Shown here piece by piece: positions 8,692-16,236 of a stretch of 64,000 bases of DNA. A model generated the notes under the pieces. It ran no database searches, was not told the DNA's origin, and saw only the letters and a program-made list of their open reading frames with translations. The stretch lies in the NCBI GenBank assembly GCA_910589145.1, contig CAJUSD010000010.1, positions 22,944 to 86,943 of the forward strand, given 5' to 3'. The translations under genes were made by a program, and so were the position numbers. Every line of letters begins with the position of its first letter. Positions within the stretch are counted from its first letter, which is position 1. Source of the DNA: an uncultured Oscillospiraceae bacterium. Lineage in GTDB: Bacteria > Bacillota > Clostridia > Oscillospirales > Ruminococcaceae.

Positions 8692-9414
8692 ATGAACAGC
8701 TTATTTATTCAGCGTTTGTCCATTGAATGGGATGAAATTGGGAAAAGCAGCTATTTGAAAAGGATTCCGGCAATCAGCAGCCTGCATACGCTGGATTTTA
8801 CTGCCAACATTACCTTTTTTGTGGGTGAGAACGGGAGCGGGAAGTCTACTTTGCTGGAGGCTTTAGCCGTTGCCGCGGGGTTTAATCCAGAAGGCGGGAC
8901 AAGGAATTATGCTTTTTCTACTTTTGATTCCCATTCGGAATTGTGCAGGGCAATTCGCCTTGTTAAGGGATACCACAAGCCTAGGTGGGGGTATTTCTTA
9001 AGGGCGGAAAGCTTTTATAATGTGGCTACCAAAGAGGAAGAATATGCTGATGCAGATCACCCCTCCGCTAAACTGCATGAGAAATCCCATGGGGAAAGCT
9101 TCCTTGCTATTGTACAGAAAAATTTCCAGGGGGATGGGATTTATTTTCTGGATGAACCGGAAGCGGCATTGTCCCCACAGCGGCAGCTTACCCTTTTAGC
9201 GGAAATTTACCATTGCGCTTGTGAGGGAGCACAGTTTGTAATTGCAACCCATTCCCCTATTTTGTTGGGAATTCCTAATGCGCAGATTTTTTCTTTCGAC
9301 CAGGAAAGGGTTCATCCCTGCCAGTATGAGGAAACAGAAAGCTTTCAAATAACAGAAATGTTTATTAATCATCGTAAAACGCTGCTGAGAGAACTTTTAA
9401 GGGATGAGAGATAA
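8692..9414 (+). CDS. AAA family ATPase (SMC-like, DUF2813/AAA_21 type)
   Basis: This 240-residue soluble ATPase has Walker A VGENGSGKST (about 44-53), an ABC-like HGESFL signature segment, Walker B IYFLDEPEAALSP (about 150-162) and a switch histidine in IATHSPILLG. This is the compact head-only ATPase type related to SMC/RecF proteins; the substrate is unknown. The gene begins three bases after the priA stop and is probably cotranscribed with it. A terminator follows at 9421. Confidence 0.85.
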   Translation: MNSLFIQRLSIEWDEIGKSSYLKRIPAISSLHTLDFTANITFFVGENGSGKSTLLEALAVAAGFNPEGGTRNYAFSTFDSHSELCRAIRLVKGYHKPRWGYFLRAESFYNVATKEEEYADADHPSAKLHEKSHGESFLAIVQKNFQGDGIYFLDEPEAALSPQRQLTLLAEIYHCACEGAQFVIATHSPILLGIPNAQIFSFDQERVHPCQYEETESFQITEMFINHRKTLLRELLRDER

Positions 9415-9420
9415 TAGGGA

Positions 9421-9450
9421 AAGCTGATATGCAGGTATATCTGCTTTTTT
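9421..9450 (+). terminator. intrinsic terminator after the AAA ATPase gene
   Basis: AAGCTGATAT pairs with ATATCTGCTT across GCAGGT with one T-T mismatch, and the run continues as TTTTTT (to 9450). Confidence 0.7.
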
Positions 9451-9453
9451 CTG

Positions 9454-9557
9454 AACCTGTATTCATAGCCGGGGGGAAGCTGGAATGGAGAGGATTTTTC
9501 CCGCCAGACAAGGAGGTTTTCCGCACAGACAGCGTTCAACGGCTGTGAATACAGGTT
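9454..9557. repeat. 104-bp element with 17-bp terminal inverted repeats before def
   Basis: AACCTGTATTCATAGCC (9454-9470) and GGCTGTGAATACAGGTT (9541-9557) are inverted copies of each other, with a single G-U-compatible difference. The 70-base interior contains ACAAGGAGGTTTTCCGCA (9508-9525), which recurs at 34154-34171. The interior block is not at a gene start, so it is not simply a ribosome site. A small non-autonomous mobile element or a folded leader upstream of def would both fit. Confidence 0.55.
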
Positions 9558-9613
9558 TTAAAGTTTACCACTTCACATCATTAACATTTGCTGACTAACA
9601 GGAGGTTTTTATT

Positions 9614-10087
9614 ATGGCAATCCGCAATATAGTAAGAGAAGGCGACGAATTCCTTCGTAAAAAAAGCCGGGAGGTAACCGTTTTTGACAATAAACTTTGG
9701 GAATTGCTCGACGATATGGCCCAAACCATGTATAAAGCCAATGGAGTTGGATTGGCAGCAGTCCAGGTAGGAGTTTTAAGGCAGGCCGTCGTAATAGACG
9801 TTGGAGATGGTCTCATTGAACTGATTAACCCAGTAATCACCAAAAAAAAGGGCGGAGAAATCTTGGACGCAGAGGGATGCCTGTCTTCTCCGGGAGAATA
9901 CGGAATGGTTCCCCGGCCCAAAAGAGTTGAAGTGCGGGCGCTTGACCGAAACGGGAAACCGTTTGTAGTAAAAGGGGATAATTTAATGGCCCGTGCGCTT
10001 TGCCATGAAATAGATCATCTCAGCGGGCGTATTTTTAAAGACCTGGCGGTTCGGATGCTGTCGCAGGAAGAAATGGAAAAGATGTAA
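9614..10087 (+). CDS. def: peptide deformylase
   Basis: This 157-residue metalloenzyme removes the N-formyl group from new proteins. The three conserved motifs are present: GVGLAAVQVG (usually GxGLAAPQ; Val replaces Pro), EGCLSSPG supplying the cysteine metal ligand, and HEIDHLSG supplying two histidines and the catalytic Glu. The ribosome site AGGAGG precedes the ATG. It is followed by fmt after 20 bases, the usual pairing of opposing formylation functions. Confidence 0.97.
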   Translation: MAIRNIVREGDEFLRKKSREVTVFDNKLWELLDDMAQTMYKANGVGLAAVQVGVLRQAVVIDVGDGLIELINPVITKKKGGEILDAEGCLSSPGEYGMVPRPKRVEVRALDRNGKPFVVKGDNLMARALCHEIDHLSGRIFKDLAVRMLSQEEMEKM

Positions 10088-10107
10088 AAACGGAAGGGGC
10101 GTAAAAT

Positions 10108-11052
10108 GTGAAGATTGTTTTTTTTGGAACGCCGGATTTTGCCGCAGCAAGTTTGAAAAGGTTGATACAGGATGGGCATGAAGTTTTAGCAGCCTTTACC
10201 CGCCCGGATATGCCCAAGGGCAGAGGTTATAAAATGGTTCCGCCTCCCGTTAAAGAAGTGGCTATGGAACATGGGATTCCTGTTTTCCAACCAACAAAAC
10301 TAAAAAATGGGGAGGTTGCCCGGCAGCTCCGGGAAATGGGACCGGAAATAGTTGTCGTGGTAGCATATGGGAGAATTCTTCCACGTGCAATTTTGGATGT
10401 TCCGCCTTTGGGATGTGTTAATGTTCATGGATCGCTGCTCCCGGCTTATAGGGGCTCTGCTCCTATTCAGTGGACAGTTCTTAACGGTGAAAAGGAAGCC
10501 GGAGTTACTACCATGTATATGGAGGAAGGGCTGGACTGCGGTGATATGATCTTAAAGAGGTCTGTGCCAGTAGGGGAAAACGAGACCTCTGAAGAATTGT
10601 ATCATCGTTTAGAGGCTTTGGGAGCTGAGTGCCTTTCAGAGACGATGGTATTGTTTGCAGGCGGAAAAAAAGCCCCTGCCGTTCCCCAGGACGACAGCAA
10701 AAGCAGTTTGGCGCCTATGCTGGAAAAGGCAATGGGGAGGCTGGATTTTACCAAAACCGCCCAGGAGGTACACAACTGGATACGTGGAATGAATTCCTGG
10801 CCTTCTGCCTTCACAAAATATAATGGGAAGCTGCTAAAAATTCATCGTTCCATCATTGAGCAGCAAGAAGGGGTTCTGGGGAAACCAGGAGAGGTTATTG
10901 ACCCGGAAAATTTTGTCGTAGCCTGTGGAAAAGGTGCAGTCCGGCTTAAAGAGGTGCAGCTTGAAGGTGCCAAGCGGCTGGATGCTAAAACTTTCCTGCG
11001 GGGGAAAGCTTTGACGAAAGGCGAGGTCTTAGGGGAGGATCATCCTCAATAA
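10108..11052 (+). CDS. fmt: methionyl-tRNA formyltransferase
   Basis: This 314-residue enzyme transfers a formyl group from 10-formyl-THF to initiator Met-tRNA. The N-terminus MKIVFFGTPDFAAASL is followed by the catalytic region NVHGSLLPAYRGSAPIQW and the distal Asp in GLDCGDM. A C-terminal OB-fold-like tRNA-binding domain follows. The start codon is GTG at 10108 with GGAAGGGG upstream. It sits in the def operon, and a frameshifted small gene follows. Confidence 0.96.
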   Translation: MKIVFFGTPDFAAASLKRLIQDGHEVLAAFTRPDMPKGRGYKMVPPPVKEVAMEHGIPVFQPTKLKNGEVARQLREMGPEIVVVVAYGRILPRAILDVPPLGCVNVHGSLLPAYRGSAPIQWTVLNGEKEAGVTTMYMEEGLDCGDMILKRSVPVGENETSEELYHRLEALGAECLSETMVLFAGGKKAPAVPQDDSKSSLAPMLEKAMGRLDFTKTAQEVHNWIRGMNSWPSAFTKYNGKLLKIHRSIIEQQEGVLGKPGEVIDPENFVVACGKGAVRLKEVQLEGAKRLDAKTFLRGKALTKGEVLGEDHPQ

Positions 11053-11078
11053 AAAAGCAGAACCAGGAAGGGGCTGTT

Positions 11079-11275
11079 ATGGCAGATCTCCTGGACTATC
11101 AGGAAGAAATCTGGGAGGAAGGAATAAACGGGGAAGCTGTTTTGATGAATTTTATGAACTGCCTTTTGATTTTGATGTTCTTGATGATGAAGAATCTGTC
11201 AACCCAAAATTCCTTGTCTCTCTTTATGATAATTTGGTGATTTCGCTCAAAAACGTATTTGAAACCGCTCTCTAA
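11079..11275 (+). pseudogene. small acidic protein gene with a frameshift
   Basis: A good ribosome site (GGAAGGGG) precedes an ATG at 11079 that opens MADLLDYQEEIWEEGINGEA. At GTTTTG the sensible frame moves by -1 and continues as FDEFYELPFDFDVLDDEES, ending at TAA 11273-11275. The two pieces join to about 66 acidic residues with consistent composition, so they were probably one gene. In the first frame the reading continues into an unrelated hydrophobic tail. A one-base deletion, a sequencing error in TTTT, or a programmed -1 slip at TTTT are all possible. The family is unknown. Confidence 0.5.
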
Positions 11276-11415
11276 CAAAGAAAATCCCTCCTGATTTTTG
11301 AGAAAATTCATGATTTTGTTAAACAAACGTCTGTCTTCTATGGTATTATGGAAATACTGTAAACAAATAGCTGAAAGCTAGTGTCCAGCATTTCGTTTGA
11401 AAGGTGTGCTTCATC

Positions 11416-12162
11416 ATGGAAAAAACTCCAAACTGGATGAATTATGTTCCCATGTTACGGTTTTATAAGCAGTTACAGAAGACAGAGGGAGGTTTGAAGC
11501 CGGATTCTGAATTTTTGTCTGACCCCTCCCTGGGACGGTATTTGGAATATCATCTGAAAGAGCTGGCCCTGCCGAAGAATATAAAAAGTTTTCTTATGCA
11601 GGTTGGTTTGCCGGATCAGTTTTCGGAATGGCGTTCCCCTGATGAAGAAACGGAAGCAGGAAAGAATGCCCATGTTGGGATTGTATTTGGAATCAGTTGT
11701 TTGGATGTTAAGGAGTTTAAGGGGAAAAAATATCTTATTATAGGGGAGAATCGTTCCCTCAGCCGAACCTGTGTTATTGCCAACGCTGGAAAGCCGGACG
11801 AAATCAAGCAGTGGGAAAAGTCGGAAAGCTGCTCTTTGATTGCAGTGGAATTGGAAACCGGGGAAGTTTGGAAGTGGATTCTGGGTTTCAGCAGGACTGA
11901 TGAAGATATTTTTATTTTTGTAAACAGCAGTCTGGAGCAGTATTTGCTTTCTATGGCCTGCTGGCGGTCATTTTATCTGGGCTTTGCCCAAAAAGTCCGG
12001 GAGTTTACAGAAGAAAACCCAGAGAATACAGAATTAGATTTTATCTTTGACCATGACGAACTGTATGAACCCTTTCTAAATACAATGGAATTGCTGGATC
12101 CAACGGCTGTTGAAAATGAATTCAGCTATTGGCCCTTTATGTGTGATTTGTCCTTATACTGA
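11416..12162 (+). CDS. SUKH-4-like immunity-family protein
   Basis: This protein of 248 residues has the layout of SUKH-family proteins: an N-terminal FLMQVGLPDQF segment, a central strand-rich part (KYLIIGENRSLSRTCVI), ETGEVWKW, and FVNSSLEQYLLSMACW near the end. SUKH proteins typically serve as immunity factors against polymorphic toxins. No toxin gene is adjacent; the gene sits inside a translation-maintenance operon after a broken small gene. The ATG at 11416 with GAAAGGTG upstream is preferred over a GTG at 11404. The family assignment is from pattern memory. Confidence 0.55.
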   Translation: MEKTPNWMNYVPMLRFYKQLQKTEGGLKPDSEFLSDPSLGRYLEYHLKELALPKNIKSFLMQVGLPDQFSEWRSPDEETEAGKNAHVGIVFGISCLDVKEFKGKKYLIIGENRSLSRTCVIANAGKPDEIKQWEKSESCSLIAVELETGEVWKWILGFSRTDEDIFIFVNSSLEQYLLSMACWRSFYLGFAQKVREFTEENPENTELDFIFDHDELYEPFLNTMELLDPTAVENEFSYWPFMCDLSLY

Positions 12163-12189
12163 GCAGATGCAGAAAAGGAGGTTTTGCTT

Positions 12190-12882
12190 GTGTATATAGA
12201 CTCTTATTATATTATCCTGGTGATTCCCGCCCTTCTTCTTGGCGTATGGGCGCAGTACCGGGTGAATTCCACCTTTCAGAAGTATTCGCAGGTTTCCGGG
12301 AGCCGTGGCTGCACCGGCGCAATGGCTGCTGAAATGATCTTGCGGAATAATGGCATTACTGATGTACAGGTTGAGCATATTTCAGGGAATCTTACTGACC
12401 ATTATGACCCTGCGGCGGGGGTAATCCGCCTGTCTGACTCAGTATATAATAGCCGATCCATTGCTGCCGTCGGGGTTGCCGCCCACGAAGCTGGACACGC
12501 CGTTCAATATAGTGTGGGTTATGCACCTATCAAAATACGGAACCTTTTCGTGCCAGTGGCTAACATTGGCTCAAAAATTTCTATACCGCTTATTTTTCTG
12601 GGACTGCTCCTGTCATTTCAAAAATTAATCTCCTTTGGAATCTTGTTGTTTGCTGCGGTTGCTTTGTTTCAGCTTATCACACTGCCTGTGGAATTTAACG
12701 CCAGCAATCGGGCGCTGGCAGTTATCCAAGAACAGGGGCTGTTAGCAGATGATGAAGTAAGCGGCGCGCGAAAAGTTCTCAGTGCAGCAGCTATGACGTA
12801 TGTTGCTGCGTTAATATCTACAGTGGCGCAGTTATTGCGTTTAATTGGATTATATGGAGACAGAGGCCGCAGACGGGATTGA
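12190..12882 (+). CDS. membrane zinc metallopeptidase, YugP type
   Basis: About 230 residues with an N-terminal membrane helix, the zinc motif AAHEAGHAVQ (about residues 98-107, HExxH type), and two or three further hydrophobic helices. It matches the YugP/Zn-peptidase_2 family, whose substrates are not established. In clostridia it commonly sits between fmt and rsmB, as here. The ribosome site AAGGAGG at 12175-12181 is too near a TTG at 12184 but well placed for the GTG at 12190, which I chose. Confidence 0.88.
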   Translation: MYIDSYYIILVIPALLLGVWAQYRVNSTFQKYSQVSGSRGCTGAMAAEMILRNNGITDVQVEHISGNLTDHYDPAAGVIRLSDSVYNSRSIAAVGVAAHEAGHAVQYSVGYAPIKIRNLFVPVANIGSKISIPLIFLGLLLSFQKLISFGILLFAAVALFQLITLPVEFNASNRALAVIQEQGLLADDEVSGARKVLSAAAMTYVAALISTVAQLLRLIGLYGDRGRRRD

Positions 12883-12950
12883 CAGAATGTCAAAGAACAG
12901 ATAAAATCGTAAGATAGAAAATAAAAAGGTTAGGAAGAAAGGGGGAAACT

Positions 12951-14324
12951 ATGGCAACTGCAAGACAAATGGCCGTGGAAGCTCTCCTAAGAGTTGAAAA
13001 AGACGGCGCATATTCCAATCTGGCCCTTGACAGGCGGTTGGAAGAATATGAGAAAAAAGCCGAAAAGGAGAAGGATGCTCCCTCTCATGCGGAACGCCGG
13101 AAATCAGAGGCTGCTTTTGCCAGCACACTTTTTTATGGGGTTCTGGAGCGCCGCCTGACATTGGACTGTTGTATTGAGAAGTATGCCGCCAAAGGGCTGA
13201 AAGGAATGCCGCCGGAGGTGCTGCAAATTCTCAGGGTGGCATTTTATCAGCTTCTTTTCCTTCCTAATATCCCAGAAAGCGCTGTTGTGAATGAAGCCGT
13301 TAAAATTACAAAGCAAATGCGCCGTTCCAGTGCCGCCGGCTTTGTAAACGGATTGCTGCGTTCTTTTCTGCGGGATGACCGGGCTCTTCCTCATTTTGAT
13401 AACCCTTTGAAAGAATTAAGTATTTTGTACAGTATTCCAGAATGGGTTCTGTTGGAATGGCAGAAAGCATACGGCTCCGAAAATACTGAACAGATGGCTT
13501 CTGCCTTTAACCGCCCTTCTCCTCTGTTTATCCGTGTAAACTCCTTGAAGGGCTCCATCGACGAACTGCGCATGGAATTGGAAAAGGAACAAGTCTCCGT
13601 TTTTCCTGACCCTGATATTCCCGGCTGTATTCGGATTGCAGAACAGGGGAATCTGAGAAAACTTTCCGTTTTCCAGAATGGGCGGTTCCATGTACAGGAT
13701 AAATCTTCCCAGCTGTGCGCTCTTGCATTGGGAGCAAAACCAGGGGAACGTATTTTGGATATCTGCGCTGCTCCAGGCGGAAAAACCTTTACCATCGCCC
13801 AGCAAATGCAGGACAAGGGAGTTATAGATGCCTGCGATTTATATGAAAAACGCGTTGGACTGATCCGGGAAGGGGCGGAAAGACTGGGGATTACTTCCGT
13901 TTGCTGCAAGACAAGGGACGCTTTGCAGTTTGTGCCAGATTTGCCCCTTTATGACCGGGTGCTCTGCGATGCCCCTTGCTCTGGCTTGGGTGTATTGGGC
14001 AGAAAACCGGAAATCCGTTATAAGCAGCGCACTGAATTTTCCGATTTGCCCTTTATCCAGTATAAAATTTTGGAAAATGCTGCAAGATATCTAAAGGAGG
14101 GCGGCATCTTGGTATATTCTACCTGCACCCTCAGACCTGTGGAAAACAGCGGCGTTGTCCGGCTTTTTTTGAAGAAACACCCTTCTTTTATGATTACATC
14201 GTTTCCAGAGGGCTGCGGCGCTTATACCGGAAAGCATGGAGAATTAACTTTAATGCCCCATGTAGATGGAACCGATGGGTTTTATATTTGCAGGATGGTA
14301 AAACAACCTTCTGCCAAGCTGTAA
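12951..14324 (+). CDS. rsmB: 16S rRNA (cytosine-967-C5)-methyltransferase
   Basis: This 457-residue protein has an N-terminal NusB-like RNA-binding domain (about 1-140) and a C-terminal SAM methyltransferase. The SAM site reads DICAAPGGKT (about 270). The two catalytic cysteines lie in CDAPCSGLGVLGRKPEIRYK (about 338-357) and YSTCT (about 387), as expected for RsmB. The ribosome site is AAGGGGG. The end of the gene overlaps or abuts the start region of rlmN. Confidence 0.95.
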   Translation: MATARQMAVEALLRVEKDGAYSNLALDRRLEEYEKKAEKEKDAPSHAERRKSEAAFASTLFYGVLERRLTLDCCIEKYAAKGLKGMPPEVLQILRVAFYQLLFLPNIPESAVVNEAVKITKQMRRSSAAGFVNGLLRSFLRDDRALPHFDNPLKELSILYSIPEWVLLEWQKAYGSENTEQMASAFNRPSPLFIRVNSLKGSIDELRMELEKEQVSVFPDPDIPGCIRIAEQGNLRKLSVFQNGRFHVQDKSSQLCALALGAKPGERILDICAAPGGKTFTIAQQMQDKGVIDACDLYEKRVGLIREGAERLGITSVCCKTRDALQFVPDLPLYDRVLCDAPCSGLGVLGRKPEIRYKQRTEFSDLPFIQYKILENAARYLKEGGILVYSTCTLRPVENSGVVRLFLKKHPSFMITSFPEGCGAYTGKHGELTLMPHVDGTDGFYICRMVKQPSAKL

Positions 14325-14353
14325 AAAGTTGTATCAATAACCAGGAGGTGATT

Positions 14354-15448
14354 CTGACGCCCTGTCTTGAAAAGATTGATATAAAATCCTTATCTCTTTC
14401 AGAATTGAAAGAAGAACTCGTTCAAATGGGGGAAAAACCCTTTCGGGCGGGCCAGATTTACCGATGGCTCCATCATGCAGGGGAACCGTGCAGACGAGTA
14501 AAGGATTTCCAAAGTATGACAGATATTTCTGCCCAGCTTGCGGAGAAATTAGGCCAGCGCTTCTACATAAGCGGCCTGACAATCCGGCGTAAGCTTGTTT
14601 CCAAACTGGACGGAACCATAAAGTACCTGTTTGGACTTTCGGATGGGAACAGTGTGGAAGCTGTAGTAATGCGGTATAAATATGGCAACAGTCTCTGTAT
14701 CTCCACACAGGTGGGATGCAGGATGGGATGTAAATTCTGCGCCTCCACTTTGGCAGGCTGGGTTAGAAACTTATCTCCCTCGGAAATGTTGGACGAAGTT
14801 TATACGGCAGAGGAGGATACTGGGGAGAAAATCTCCAGTTTGGTGTTAATGGGAATTGGAGAACCGCTGGACAATTATGACAATGTACTCCATTTTCTGG
14901 AGCTTTTATCCTCGCCGGAGGGGGAAAACCTCAGTCTGCGCCATGTTTCACTGTCCACTTGCGGGCTTGTAGACCGAATTTATGATTTGATGAAGCGCAG
15001 GCTGGGACTGACCCTTTCGATTTCACTCCATGCTCCCAATGACCAAATCCGCGGCCAGACAATGCCGATTAATCAGAAATATAATGTGGAAACGCTTTTA
15101 AAAGCCTGCCGCGATTATTTTTCCTATACCGGGAGGAGAATTTCCTTTGAATACGCTCTCATTGAGGGCGTGAACGATTCCCCGCAGTGTGCGGAAGAAC
15201 TAGCCGCCCATTTAAAAGGGATGCCTTGCCATGTCAACCTGATTCCGGTCAACCCGGTCAGGGAAAGGGGATACCGAAGGGGAAGCCGGCAGAATATTTT
15301 TCGGTTTCAGAAACTGCTGGAACAACGCGGGATAAACACAACCATCCGGCGGGAGCTGGGAAGCGATATTAACGCCGCCTGCGGCCAGCTCCGCAGGGAA
15401 ACCGAACAAAACGATGCTTCACAGAAAAGGGGGAATCTCCCATGCTGA
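14354..15448 (+). CDS. rlmN: dual-specificity 23S rRNA/tRNA adenine-C2 methyltransferase
   Basis: This radical SAM enzyme methylates A2503 of 23S rRNA and A37 of some tRNAs. The cluster motif CRMGCKFC is at about residues 121-128, and the second catalytic cysteine is in NAACGQLR near the end. The N-terminal region LSELKEELVQMGEKPFRAGQ is conserved, so translation must begin before it. No ATG is available there. A strong AGGAGG at 14343-14348 points to a CTG at 14354. GTG at 14348 overlaps the ribosome site, and TTG at 14288 lies inside rsmB. Start uncertain, identity secure. Confidence 0.93.
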   Translation: MTPCLEKIDIKSLSLSELKEELVQMGEKPFRAGQIYRWLHHAGEPCRRVKDFQSMTDISAQLAEKLGQRFYISGLTIRRKLVSKLDGTIKYLFGLSDGNSVEAVVMRYKYGNSLCISTQVGCRMGCKFCASTLAGWVRNLSPSEMLDEVYTAEEDTGEKISSLVLMGIGEPLDNYDNVLHFLELLSSPEGENLSLRHVSLSTCGLVDRIYDLMKRRLGLTLSISLHAPNDQIRGQTMPINQKYNVETLLKACRDYFSYTGRRISFEYALIEGVNDSPQCAEELAAHLKGMPCHVNLIPVNPVRERGYRRGSRQNIFRFQKLLEQRGINTTIRRELGSDINAACGQLRRETEQNDASQKRGNLPC

Positions 15449-16236
15449 CAGCCGTGGGGATAACCGATATTGGACTTTGCCGAGATACCAACCAGGATGC
15501 ATATTCCATCCTGAAACTGCCGGGAGGGGCTTTGCTCGTTGTCCTGTGCGATGGTATGGGCGGGGAAAATGGAGGAAATGTCGCCAGTGAAATGACAGTT
15601 AATACAATTGTGGGACAGATGCAGAGGGGATACCATCCCGGATTAGGTGATCTTTCCATCCGTGCATTGATTCTTTCGGCAGTATCAGTGGCGAATGCTG
15701 TTGTCTATGACCGGTCGAAAAAGGATGAGGCCCTTTCCGGCATGGGTACTACCGCCGAAGTAGTCCTAGTGCGGGAGAATACCGTTTATATTGCCCATGT
15801 GGGGGACTCCAGCATATTTTCTCTTTCGCCGGCAGCCAGCGGGGAAGGCAGTAAAATTGAAAAAGTCACTAACGATCACACCAGGGTACAGCAGCTTTTA
15901 GATCAGGGAATGATTACCGTCCAGGAGGCCGGAAGCCACCCGGAACGGCATTATATCGTCCGTGCAGTTGGGGTTTCCGTCTCTGTCACGCCTGACTTTG
16001 ACCAGTTCCAGCTTCCCCAGGATGGCGGTTTGCTGATCTGTTCTGATGGCTTGACAAACCATGTGGAGCCCAATGAAATTTATGAAATCCTGCTGCCTGC
16101 CATTCAGGCTGGGAACCTGCAGGATGGCGTTCAAAAATTGGTGGAGGCTGCCAACCGTTTCGGCGGGGCGGATAATATCACCGCTGTTGTAATGGCACAT
16201 ACAGCGGACAACGGGGAGGCTCGGCTGAATGGATAA
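15442..16236 (+). CDS. PP2C-family serine/threonine phosphatase (Stp/PrpC)
   Basis: This 264-residue phosphatase has RDTNQDAY and CDGMGGENGG metal-binding motifs, GDSSIF, NDHTRVQQL and the terminal GGADNITAVV. It counteracts the adjacent PASTA kinase. Its ATG overlaps the end of rlmN by seven bases and its own end overlaps the kinase start by eight, suggesting translational coupling and balanced expression. Confidence 0.95.
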   Translation: MLTAVGITDIGLCRDTNQDAYSILKLPGGALLVVLCDGMGGENGGNVASEMTVNTIVGQMQRGYHPGLGDLSIRALILSAVSVANAVVYDRSKKDEALSGMGTTAEVVLVRENTVYIAHVGDSSIFSLSPAASGEGSKIEKVTNDHTRVQQLLDQGMITVQEAGSHPERHYIVRAVGVSVSVTPDFDQFQLPQDGGLLICSDGLTNHVEPNEIYEILLPAIQAGNLQDGVQKLVEAANRFGGADNITAVVMAHTADNGEARLNG

